Shown here piece by piece: positions 1-7,500 of a stretch of DNA of 17,116 nt; the first letter of the stretch is position 1; every line of letters begins with the position of its first letter. Source of the stretch: JBHELB01 sp041859045 (GTDB lineage Bacteria > Hydrogenedentota > Hydrogenedentia > Hydrogenedentales > SLHB01); assembly GCA_041859045.1 (NCBI GenBank), contig JBHELB010000046.1, forward strand, positions 1 through 17,116, given 5' to 3'. Below the pieces are notes generated by a model. The model was not told the DNA's origin. It saw only the letters and a list, made by a program, of their open reading frames with translations, and made no database searches. The position numbers were made by a program, and so were the translations under genes.

Positions 1-144
1 AAGTTGAACCTGAGCCGGTGGCCGAAGTTGAACCTGAGCCGGTGGCCGAAGTTGAACCTGAGCCGGTGGCCGAAGTTGAACCTGAGCCGGTGGCCGAAGT
101 TGAACCTGAGCCGGTGGCCGAAGTTGAACCTGAGCCGGTGGCCG
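1..144 (+). repeat. 24-bp tandem repeat, six perfect in-frame copies
   Basis: Six back-to-back identical copies of the unit aagttgaacctgagccggtg+gccg fill 1-144, and a seventh begins at 145 but diverges after aagt. The array is open at the left edge, so the full copy number is unknown. In the reading frame of the overlapping gene each unit encodes the octapeptide VEPEPVAE, so copy-number changes would keep the frame. The absence of any substitution between copies points to recent expansion or homogenisation. It is not a CRISPR array, because there are no spacers. Confidence 0.97.
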
Positions 145-1487
145 AAGTCGAGGAATTGACGGCGGCGGCGCGCATCGATTTGGCTGAGGCAGAAGCCTAT
201 CTGCGAGAACTTAGCGAACAAGTGCGCGAGACTCCCGATGCGGAGCCCATCGAGGAGCCTGTTTGGCAAGAGGCCATTGCGAAGAACGCGAGTCAAGAGG
301 AGATTTCCTCGGAGCCGACGCCGATTCACTTTGACGAGCCCGAGCCGGTGACGAGGCCGTTTGCAGAAACGGCTGCCGTTCTTACGCCAGAGCCTTCCGG
401 GGAGTTCGACTCCGCGCTGGACGAGATGCCTCCGGAAATGGCGGACGACGATGAGCAAGAGGAGGCGGAGAGGCGCAGCGGCTATCGACGCCGCTCCCGT
501 TGGTCGCGCCGAATGCGTCGGCGCATGTTCCGCTATGTTGTGGTGCTCGGCGGTTTGCTGATTCTCTTGATAGGGGCCGTCGAGGGCGGCATGTTGTTCC
601 GGAAGTTCACTGCGACGCCGGAAGTGCTCTTGCGTCAAGCGGCAACGTTCGCGGCGCAGGGACGATATGACGAGGCGTCCGACAAATACACGCAGTTCGC
701 GGGGCGGTATCCAGAGCACCCGCGCCGTGGCGAGGCGGAATTCTTGGCGGCGTCGGTGTTGACGCAGGCGAAACCCGATGACCCGGAATTGCTGCGCGCG
801 CGCAATCAGCGGGCGATCGCGCTCTTTGAAGCGTATCTCAAGGATTTCCCGAAGGGGGAAAAGGTGGCGCGTGCCCGCAGCCTCATGGGCATTCTCTATT
901 ACAACAGCGGACAGTACGCGGAAGCGGTGAAGATGTTGGGCGATCCGGAGTTGCGCCTGCGAGACAGCGTGGGAGCCGTGGGCGCGTTACGCGCGTTGGC
1001 GCAGTCACAAGCCGCGTTGGGAGAATTCGATGCGGCCCGCGCTTCTTTTGTTCAAGCGGCGGCGCTGGGCCCGGCGGGCGGCAATTACAATCCCGAGACC
1101 GACTATCTGGCGATAGGCGGGTTGTATGAGACCAAGGCCGACAAGGCGGAGACGGTGGACGAACGGACCGACCTGATGGAAAAGGCGCGTGACACCTACA
1201 ATCAAGTCGCCTTGATGCCCGGACTGGACACCGCGACGCGAAGATTGCTGACCATGAAGGTCAACACGGTGCTCGACGAACTGCGAACGCTTCGTCCTGA
1301 GCCGTCGTCGGGTGCGGCGTCGCAGACGGAGGCGATACCGGATTTTGCGAAGGTTCCGGCAATTGAGTCCGCGCCGAGCGAGCCCGAAGCGCCCTCGGCG
1401 GAAGTGGAAACGAAGCCGGAAGAGCCTGCGGTTGTTGCGCCCGAGCAAAGCGCGGCGGCGCCAGAGACGTCCGCGGAAGGAACCTGA
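3..1487 (+). CDS. Bitopic membrane protein: acidic repeat N-terminus, one TM, periplasmic TPR-like domain (5' partial)
   Basis: The frame is open to the left edge, so the true start lies outside the window. The GTG codons inside the repeat are probably not starts. The visible order is: the VEPEPVAE repeats; about 120 more very acidic Glu/Pro-rich residues; a strongly basic Arg stretch (nt ~470-530); one hydrophobic helix (nt ~534-600, VVVLGGLLILLIGAV); then helical repeats (nt ~610-1250) of the form LLRQAATFAAQGRYDEASDK, as in TPR/BamD-like proteins; and a Pro/Glu/Ala-rich tail. The Arg cluster before the helix follows the positive-inside rule, so the N-terminus should be cytoplasmic and the TPR part periplasmic. 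It is the first visible gene of the polysaccharide operon and ends 45 nt before the secretin gene. By analogy with TPR scaffolds of alginate, Pel and Psl secretion it may link the inner-membrane machinery to the outer-membrane channel, but that role is inference. I cannot name an orthologue. Confidence 0.85.
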   Translation, partial: VEPEPVAEVEPEPVAEVEPEPVAEVEPEPVAEVEPEPVAEVEPEPVAEVEELTAAARIDLAEAEAYLRELSEQVRETPDAEPIEEPVWQEAIAKNASQEEISSEPTPIHFDEPEPVTRPFAETAAVLTPEPSGEFDSALDEMPPEMADDDEQEEAERRSGYRRRSRWSRRMRRRMFRYVVVLGGLLILLIGAVEGGMLFRKFTATPEVLLRQAATFAAQGRYDEASDKYTQFAGRYPEHPRRGEAEFLAASVLTQAKPDDPELLRARNQRAIALFEAYLKDFPKGEKVARARSLMGILYYNSGQYAEAVKMLGDPELRLRDSVGAVGALRALAQSQAALGEFDAARASFVQAAALGPAGGNYNPETDYLAIGGLYETKADKAETVDERTDLMEKARDTYNQVALMPGLDTATRRLLTMKVNTVLDELRTLRPEPSSGAASQTEAIPDFAKVPAIESAPSEPEAPSAEVETKPEEPAVVAPEQSAAAPETSAEGT

Positions 1488-1532
1488 GAGATCGACAGGC
1501 CATACGCCTGAGTAACGGCGGGAGAAGAGACT

Positions 1533-3065
1533 ATGAGCGGTGAGGCGAGACGGCGGACATGGCGGGGTATGACCCTGTTCGCGGCGGCTCTATTCACAGT
1601 GGCTTCGGGCTGGGCCGAGGACCCCGTAACGCCGGCCGCGCCTGCTTCGGAAGCGGCGCCGGTCGCGTCCGCGAGGGCGGGAGGCGCATTCACGCCCGGC
1701 GATCTCGTGTATGTCGAGGTGCTGCGGCATCCAGAGCTTTCGACGACGGCGCAAGTGGACGCCAACGGAAACGTGAACGTGCCGTACATTGGAAACGTCA
1801 ATGTGGCGGGTCTCAATGAGGCGGATGCGGGACAGCGGCTTACGGGCGCAATGACGCGGATTCTCAAGAACCCGAGAGTGACCGTATCGCGTTCGGCCCC
1901 GGTGACGCCGCTGGCGGCGCCGTACCGGAAATCCGAGATGCGGACCGAGTTGGTGCCGCTCAAGAACGGCAACGCCGAGCAACTGTGCAAACACCTTCAG
2001 AGTATCAGTTCCGAGGGGGGCTCGGTGACGTACGATCCGGATACGAACTGCCTGATCGTGACGGATTCGCCGACGGCGATTCAGAATATCCTGTCGGTGA
2101 TTCAGCGGCTGGACGAGATGCAGAATCAACTGACGCAGGTGCGGATCGAAGCCAAGATCGCGGAGATCCAATCGGGGGCGATCAAGAATTTGGGCGTGCG
2201 TTGGTTTGTGCAGGGCCAAGACGTGCTTGGCGGATACTACAGTATGCCGACCCAGACGGCCTTGGTGAATTCGCTCCTGGGCGATCAGGCCTCGCCACAG
2301 GCGAATGAACAGGTGGGAGATTCAAACGGAGGTTCCGGCAACTCGCGCCGATTTGTGAACGACTTGAACTTCGATCGCCGCCTTAACGCGCCTGTTCAGG
2401 TTCCGAAGATCGGTCAGTTGTTCCTGGGCGGTCTCACAAGCCATGTGGACGTGGGGGTAATGTTGGATGCGCTGATGGCCGACAACAAGGCGGAATTGCT
2501 GGCGAACCCGAGTATTCTGACCGTGAACCACAAGCGCGCGGAAATCCGGAGTACGGAAGAGCAGCCCTACACCGAATTCGGCACGGATATCGGCGGGCGT
2601 TCGACCTTCAGCACTCGATTCCTGGACACGGGCATCAAATTGTTTGTAACTCCCCACGTGTATGAGTGGGAAGGCGGGACGTGCGTGCGCCTAGAGCTCA
2701 ACCCCGAAGTGTCGTATGTGACGGGCACCAGCAACGGCGTACCGATTCGTTCCGTGCGCAGCAGCGTGGCGGAGGCGCGGGTGCGCGACGGGCAGACACT
2801 GGTGGTGGGCGGCATCACCCGGAACGACTACAGTAAGAGCGTGCAGAAGGTGCCGGGGTTCGGCGACGTGCCGGTGCTCGGGGCGTTGTTCAAGCGCACG
2901 GAAAAAACGAAAACCCAAACGGATTTGATGGTGTTTGTGACGCCTACTGTACATAATTCGCCAGACACGGTAACGTGGGACCGCATGCTTGATCTGACAA
3001 ACCTGGGGACGGGACAGGCCGCGGCCGTTGCGCCGCCGGTCGCCCACGAGAACCGGAAGGACTAG
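1533..3065 (+). CDS. Polysaccharide-export / secretin fusion outer-membrane channel
   Basis: A 510-residue protein. ATG at 1533 follows GGAGAAG (1521-1527). Residues 1-28 form a Sec signal peptide (Arg-rich n-region, hydrophobic core, likely cleavage SGWA|ED). Residues ~52-121 match the Poly_export domain of Wza/KpsD-type exporters (FTPGDLVYVEV, then DANGNVNVPYIGNVNVAGLN). Residues ~136-196 match a secretin N1-type domain (ELVPLKNGNAEQL, NCLIVTDSPTAIQNILSVIQ, RLDE). Residues ~200-474 are the secretin barrel domain, with VGVMLDALMADNKAELLANP, a DGQTLVVGG strand and the family signature VPGFGDVPVLGALF followed by TDLMVFVTPTV. The SLBB domains that follow Poly_export in Wza are absent. It probably forms an outer-membrane multimer with the export domain in the periplasm facing the next gene's product, a Wzc-like protein. 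The domain assignments are clear; that it exports polysaccharide is inferred from the domain and neighbours. It could instead be a protein secretin that borrowed this domain. Confidence 0.93.
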   Translation: MSGEARRRTWRGMTLFAAALFTVASGWAEDPVTPAAPASEAAPVASARAGGAFTPGDLVYVEVLRHPELSTTAQVDANGNVNVPYIGNVNVAGLNEADAGQRLTGAMTRILKNPRVTVSRSAPVTPLAAPYRKSEMRTELVPLKNGNAEQLCKHLQSISSEGGSVTYDPDTNCLIVTDSPTAIQNILSVIQRLDEMQNQLTQVRIEAKIAEIQSGAIKNLGVRWFVQGQDVLGGYYSMPTQTALVNSLLGDQASPQANEQVGDSNGGSGNSRRFVNDLNFDRRLNAPVQVPKIGQLFLGGLTSHVDVGVMLDALMADNKAELLANPSILTVNHKRAEIRSTEEQPYTEFGTDIGGRSTFSTRFLDTGIKLFVTPHVYEWEGGTCVRLELNPEVSYVTGTSNGVPIRSVRSSVAEARVRDGQTLVVGGITRNDYSKSVQKVPGFGDVPVLGALFKRTEKTKTQTDLMVFVTPTVHNSPDTVTWDRMLDLTNLGTGQAAAVAPPVAHENRKD

Positions 3066-3068
3066 ACT

Positions 3069-5312
3069 ATGGCCTCCGATTCCCCCGCAATGGAACAGTC
3101 GGCTCCGATCGGCCGCGAAAACCAGCTACGGTTTCTGGTAAACGTCGCGGTTCGGTGGTGGGCCGTCATTGCGCTGAGCACCGCGCTCCTATCGCTGGGG
3201 TTCGGGGGCTACGGATTGATGCAGGCCAAACGCCGCCCGGCGGTGACCGCACAGGCGACGCTGACGCTCAAGGTCGTGCCGTCGCAGTGGATGGATCTGC
3301 GCGATGTCGGCGGACCGGGCGTGGCGGAATTCACCGCGCAAGATGTGATCGACGAGGTGGATAAGTCGGCCCTCGCGGTTGAGGTCGCCCGCGCGCTCGT
3401 GCAGCGCGACGTGGAACGCGGCGGGCCCAACGCCGCGCTTGTCTCGGAACAGGATCTCCAAGCCAAAGCCAACGAAATCGAGCGCATGATTTCGTTCGAG
3501 CCGATCCTGAAGACCCCGCAGATTGTCCTCAAAGTCAAAGCCGCCGGATTGGACGAAGCGCGCGACATTGCCGAATACGCGGCGCGCGTGTTTATTTCCC
3601 TGAGCATTCAATCGATGCAAGGCGAAAAGAGCGCCACCCACGCCTTCATTCGCCAGCAGATCGACCTCATGGGCGAAAAGCTGGACGCCGTTGAGAAGCG
3701 CGAATGGAACATGCGTGAAGCGATGGGATTTCGGACAAAGGATCAGATTCTTGGCGACATGGAATCCAAGCGCCAGGAGTTGATGGACGCGGACACGCAG
3801 AAGACGCAAATCGAACTCAAATTGAAGGAGCTTGAGCAGAAGCTACGCGAGAAGAATGCGCAACTGCCGGAAGCGCTGGGACAGATCACGGATGAGGTCG
3901 TCAAAAAGCTGATGTCGGAGCTGGACAACCTACTCCAAGAGCAGCTCTCGATGAGCATCATCTACCAGCCGGAATTCCCCGGCCTGCAGGATCTGCAAGC
4001 GGAGATCGACGAGAAGAAGCAGGCGATTCTCGAGGCTGTGGGGCGCGTCGAGGCGAGTACCGTAGGGGGCGCCGATGTCTGGGCGGAGCGTGAGAGTCTG
4101 CGCCAGCAATACACGCAGCTTCAACTGCAACTGGCGGAGTTGGATGTGCGCGGCCGCACGATTCGTAAGATTTTGGATTCGCGCGTGGAGGAACTGCTCG
4201 GGCTGAGCGACAAGACGCGCGACTATATGCAAGTCCAGAACGAAGTGGAGCAATTGCGCACGCAGTTCAGCGGACTGATCAAGAAAGAGATCGAGATTCG
4301 CAACCAGATCGAGCGCGGCGTGGGGCGCGTCGATCGCGAGGGACAGCCCCAGGTGGCGCCGGTCTCGGGACAAGGCCGCGGCGCGCGCTATTGGGTGAAT
4401 TTTATTATCGGCGGCGTGGCGGGCTTCGTGATTGGCTTTGCGTTCGCCTTCGTTTACGAGATGTTGGATACGTCAATCCGCGGCATCGACGATGTCTTGC
4501 GCTATGTCGGCCTGGAAGTGATTGGCACGATTCCCAAGATGAAATTCACGAGGCGGCGAGGACATCGCCGAGGCGTTTACGTCACGCTGACGGACGATGA
4601 ACAGACGGATGCGTGCATCGTGACGCAGCATGACCCGAAATCGCCGATCTCGGAGGCCTATCGCGCCCTGCGCACGAACTTCCAGTTCGCGACGATTCAA
4701 GAGAAGCCGCGAGTGCTCATGGTCACCAGCGCGGTGCCGGGCGAGGGCAAGACGACGACCGCCGTGAACCTGGCGGTGACGTTCGCCGACAGCGGCGTGC
4801 GCGTGTTGCTTATCGACACGGACCTTCGACGCCCCCACGTGCACCACGTGCTCAAAATGGAGCGCGGGCGCGGCCTCGCGGATGTATTGCGCGAGGGCGT
4901 GGACTTCCGCGGCGTCATTCGCCCGACGCGCGTGGAAAATCTCTCCATCATTTCCAGCGGCCGCGTGCCGCCGAATCCGTCCGAGCTGATTGGCTCCACG
5001 CGCATGCAGCAGCTTATGATGCAGTTGCGCGGCGAATTCGATCTGATCATCTGCGACGCGCCGAGCATTCACGTGGTCACGGACCCGGTGCTGCTCGCGA
5101 TGCATATGGACACGGTACTGTTGGTGGTTTCGGCGGGATACGCGCGCAGGGAGACCATCTTCCTGGCGCGCAAGCGGCTGGACGCGGCTCAATGCCCGAT
5201 CGCGGGCGTGGTGCTCAACGGGCTCGAAGCGACGCGCCGTCACTACTACTATTATTACTACTACTATGACGATTCGGCCACGCGCCGCCGCAAGAGCTGG
5301 TATCACCTGTAA
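3069..5312 (+). CDS. Wzc-like chain-length regulator and BY-family tyrosine autokinase
   Basis: A 747-residue inner-membrane co-polymerase with a C-terminal bacterial tyrosine kinase. ATG 3069 lies 3 nt after the secretin stop; its ribosome site GGAAGG (3055-3060) is inside the secretin gene, suggesting translational coupling. TM1 is at ~30-50, a long coiled-coil periplasmic region follows (~200-430), and TM2 is at ~441-462 (YWVNFIIGGVAGFVIGFAF). The kinase has Walker A at 557-564 (PGEGKTTT, K561), Walker A' at 580-588 (LLIDTDLRR, D583 and D585) and Walker B ending at D663 (LIICDAPS). The C-terminus carries eight uninterrupted tyrosines (726-733), then DD and a basic SATRRRKSWYHL end (Y745). 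In the family, trans-phosphorylation of this tyrosine cluster controls oligomerisation and polymer length. Single-chain fusion of Wzz and kinase parts is the diderm arrangement. The Walker B segment ends CDAPS, where many relatives have DxPP. Confidence 0.95.
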   Translation: MASDSPAMEQSAPIGRENQLRFLVNVAVRWWAVIALSTALLSLGFGGYGLMQAKRRPAVTAQATLTLKVVPSQWMDLRDVGGPGVAEFTAQDVIDEVDKSALAVEVARALVQRDVERGGPNAALVSEQDLQAKANEIERMISFEPILKTPQIVLKVKAAGLDEARDIAEYAARVFISLSIQSMQGEKSATHAFIRQQIDLMGEKLDAVEKREWNMREAMGFRTKDQILGDMESKRQELMDADTQKTQIELKLKELEQKLREKNAQLPEALGQITDEVVKKLMSELDNLLQEQLSMSIIYQPEFPGLQDLQAEIDEKKQAILEAVGRVEASTVGGADVWAERESLRQQYTQLQLQLAELDVRGRTIRKILDSRVEELLGLSDKTRDYMQVQNEVEQLRTQFSGLIKKEIEIRNQIERGVGRVDREGQPQVAPVSGQGRGARYWVNFIIGGVAGFVIGFAFAFVYEMLDTSIRGIDDVLRYVGLEVIGTIPKMKFTRRRGHRRGVYVTLTDDEQTDACIVTQHDPKSPISEAYRALRTNFQFATIQEKPRVLMVTSAVPGEGKTTTAVNLAVTFADSGVRVLLIDTDLRRPHVHHVLKMERGRGLADVLREGVDFRGVIRPTRVENLSIISSGRVPPNPSELIGSTRMQQLMMQLRGEFDLIICDAPSIHVVTDPVLLAMHMDTVLLVVSAGYARRETIFLARKRLDAAQCPIAGVVLNGLEATRRHYYYYYYYYDDSATRRRKSWYHL

Positions 5313-5369
5313 CCGGCGCGGCCCGTTTGAACGGTTCGTTCGGGCGTAATCGTCGGGGAGGCCTTCCGC

Positions 5370-6887
5370 GTGGCATTCTTCCGCTCCGAATACCAGATCG
5401 GCCGCGGTGAAGTAGCCGAAAGCCGCGTTGAAGGGCCGTTTGTTCTCGCCTTCCTAATCCTTTCCGGTCTCGCGCTGCTCATTCTCCAGGTTACGCTGCA
5501 GAACTCGGCGATCACCACCGCCGTCGCGGTGAGCATGGCGGTATTCTTAGCCACCGTGCTTCGCGTCGAACTCGGGGTATACATCCTGGTGGCGGCGATG
5601 TTGCTCTCGCCCGAAATCTCGGCGGGACAGGTCAGCGGCGGCGGCGGCGGTTGGCGTTCGATCAACATCCGCTATGGCGACATCTTGATCATCGTGATCT
5701 TCCTCGGCGTCATGCTCAAGCTTGCGTTTGAGGGACGCCTGCGGCTCTGCGAGCCGAGTCCAATCAACGCCGCCATCGCGGCGTATATGGCGGTCGCGCT
5801 CTTTTCCTCTCTGTTGGCGGTGCAAACGGCGATTCGCTCCTGGGACAAGTGGTCCGCGTTTTTCGTGTTGCTGAAAATGGTCGAGTTCTACCTCCTGTTT
5901 TTTCTGGCGGGAAACGCCGTCCGAACGCCGCGGCAGATCCGCTCGATCCTTGCCGTGCTTTTTCTGGTCGCCATTATCGTCTCGGGGTATGCCGCCTCCA
6001 CGATTGGCTTTTCCGACCGCGTGGGCGCGCCGTTTGAGGAAGGCGGCACCGAACCCAATACCTTGGGTGGCTACCTCATGCTGGTGAGCTGCGTGGCGAT
6101 GGGGCTGTTGCTTTTGGCCCCGCGGTTTCGCTTGCGTCTGCTCTTCGCGGGCATCATTGCGTTGGCGTTCATTCCGTTTCTGTACACACTGTCGCGGGCG
6201 TCGTACCTGGCGATGATCGCGGCTTTTGTCACGATGTCGATCCTTGGCCGGCGTTGGTGGATCTTTGCCGTGGTGGTCGCCGTGTTGTTTGCGTCGCCGT
6301 ACGTCATGCCCGAGTCCGTGGCGGACCGCGTCAACTACACCTTCCAACGCGGCTACGGCGAGCAGGTTGTGGTGGGCGGCGTCGACACCGGTCTTCAGGT
6401 GGACAAAAGCACCTACGAGCGCATCTATGTCTGGGACAAGGTCTGGTACAACATACAGGTGTGGCCGTGGTTCGGCGGCGGGGTGAACTGGTCGACGGTG
6501 CTCGACAGCCAGTACGCACGCGTGCTTATCGAGACCGGCCTTTTTGGCATATGCGCGTTCTTGTTTCTTCAGTTCCGTCTTCTCAAAACGGCCTATCAGG
6601 CACACCGTTGGTCGAACGACTGGGTGGCCAAAGGGCTTGCCCTCGGCATGTTCTCCGCAACGGTTGGCCTCATGGTTCACTCGCTGGGCACGATCTCCTT
6701 CCTCATCGTCCGCATCATGGAACCGTATTGGGTGCTCATGGCAATGGTTGCCGTGGCGCGAAACTTAGGGGCTGAGCAGGTTCAGCGTCCGGCGCTTAGC
6801 GCGGCCGCCGCTCCACGTCCCCCTTCGCCACGGCCTGCGCCGCGTGCACGATGCCTCGATCCGCCAGGGTTACGTTCGAGGGGCTAG
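5370..6887 (+). CDS. Wzy/WaaL-like O-antigen polymerase or ligase family membrane protein
   Basis: A 505-residue integral membrane protein with about ten or more hydrophobic helices. The start is GTG 5370 with GGGGAG at 5355-5360, 57 nt after the kinase gene. Family-typical segments are EPNTLGGYL (~228), the SRASYLAMIAAF helix (~275; Wzy_C-like proteins carry an SRxxxL motif here), a large loop with GYGEQVVVGGVDTGLQVDKS, and WFGGGVNWSTVLDSQYARVL followed by IETGLFG near the C-terminus. Such proteins either polymerise undecaprenyl-linked repeat units (Wzy) or transfer finished glycans (WaaL-type ligases). Sequence alone rarely separates the two. Placement after a Wzc-like kinase favours polymerase. 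A run of five glycines sits in an N-terminal loop (~90-94), and the C-terminal ~35 residues are a Pro/Arg/Ala-rich tail unlike the rest. No flippase or glycosyltransferase is visible here, so the locus probably continues to the left or is dispersed. Confidence 0.88.
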   Translation: MAFFRSEYQIGRGEVAESRVEGPFVLAFLILSGLALLILQVTLQNSAITTAVAVSMAVFLATVLRVELGVYILVAAMLLSPEISAGQVSGGGGGWRSINIRYGDILIIVIFLGVMLKLAFEGRLRLCEPSPINAAIAAYMAVALFSSLLAVQTAIRSWDKWSAFFVLLKMVEFYLLFFLAGNAVRTPRQIRSILAVLFLVAIIVSGYAASTIGFSDRVGAPFEEGGTEPNTLGGYLMLVSCVAMGLLLLAPRFRLRLLFAGIIALAFIPFLYTLSRASYLAMIAAFVTMSILGRRWWIFAVVVAVLFASPYVMPESVADRVNYTFQRGYGEQVVVGGVDTGLQVDKSTYERIYVWDKVWYNIQVWPWFGGGVNWSTVLDSQYARVLIETGLFGICAFLFLQFRLLKTAYQAHRWSNDWVAKGLALGMFSATVGLMVHSLGTISFLIVRIMEPYWVLMAMVAVARNLGAEQVQRPALSAAAAPRPPSPRPAPRARCLDPPGLRSRG

Positions 6888-6911
6888 TCCCCGGACAACA
6901 GGAGTACGCGA

Positions 6912-7391
6912 TTGGCGCGGGTTCGTCTGGAAATACGCGACGAGACGCTGGCACTTACCGTGCGTGCGCTGTTGCGCGCCGCGGGACACGACACGGACGT
7001 CGTCGAACCGCAAGTGGTCATCACGGATGCGCTGCGAAATGCCGTGGAGACGGGCGGCGGACTCCCCGTACTGGTGTTGGCGTCGTCGTCTCACATTGCG
7101 GAAGCGGTCGCGGCAATGCGGGAAGGCGTGTACGGCTATATCTTCTTGCCCCTTCAGCCCGGGGAAGCGGACTTGATGGTGCGCCGCGCGGCCCGCGAGC
7201 AGCGCACGGATGGAACGGGTGAGGTGGAGCCGGTGACTTTGGCTGAAGCCGAGCGACGCCACATTTTGTCCGTTCTGCGCCACTGTAGCCATAATCATTC
7301 GCGCGCGGCCCGTTTACTGGGGATAGGACGAAACACCTTATGGCGCAAGCTGAAGGCGTTTGCCCTCGAGGGAGGAGGTCGAACGCGCTGA
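6912..7391 (+). CDS. Small response-regulator-like protein: atypical receiver plus Fis-type HTH
   Basis: A 159-residue protein starting at TTG 6912 with AGGAG at 6900-6904, 24 nt after the polymerase gene and so probably in the same operon. Residues ~3-96 have the shape of a receiver domain: LEIRDETLALTVRALLRAAG resembles the beta1-alpha1 region, PQVVITDA places D39 near the usual phospho-acceptor, and VAAMREGVYGYIFLPLQPGE matches the alpha4-beta5 end. The usual conserved Lys of the KP motif is Leu (L79-P80), and the domain is about ten residues short. Residues ~113-152 form a Fis/NtrC-type helix-turn-helix (ERRHILSVLRHC, then SRAARLLGIGRNTLWRKLK). There is no AAA+ sigma54-activating domain, so the layout resembles RegA/ActR-type two-domain regulators. 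It probably controls this operon or related surface genes; whether it can be phosphorylated is unclear. Confidence 0.85.
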   Translation: MARVRLEIRDETLALTVRALLRAAGHDTDVVEPQVVITDALRNAVETGGGLPVLVLASSSHIAEAVAAMREGVYGYIFLPLQPGEADLMVRRAAREQRTDGTGEVEPVTLAEAERRHILSVLRHCSHNHSRAARLLGIGRNTLWRKLKAFALEGGGRTR

Positions 7392-7453
7392 CGCGGCGCA
7401 CGCCATCCCGCGCCGTTGTTGTCTGCCCGGATGCATCGCCCGCGGAAATGCGC

Positions 7454-7459
7454 TAAAAT
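7454..7459 (+). promoter_or_regulatory. Possible -10 box upstream of the gspF-like gene
   Basis: TAAAAT at 7454-7459 sits in the 109-nt gap before the GspF-like gene. The leader it would produce (about 35 nt) contains GGGAG at 7485-7489. No acceptable -35 lies 16-18 nt upstream, so this is a weak call. It would make the GspF-parvulin pair independent of the polysaccharide operon. Confidence 0.3.
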
Positions 7460-7500
7460 CATCCGGGCGGTCACGTTAATTTCCGGGAGTCTCAGGCCTC

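Noticed and set aside
1..144. CRISPR array at the left edge
   Set aside because: The repeats are contiguous with no spacers and lie in frame inside a protein gene.
4473..5306. Long - strand open frame (277 codons) opposite the Wzc-like kinase
   Set aside because: His/Arg-rich composition typical of an antisense frame in GC-rich coding DNA; the + strand protein has clear Walker motifs throughout.
5321..5345. Imperfect hairpin (GCCCG...CGGGC) between the kinase and polymerase genes
   Set aside because: Only five outer base pairs form, with an internal loop and no T-run; too weak to call a terminator or attenuator.
5547..6680. - strand open frame (377 codons) opposite the Wzy-like gene
   Set aside because: Composition is His/Arg/Gln-rich with no recognisable domain; it is the complement of a well-formed polytopic membrane protein.
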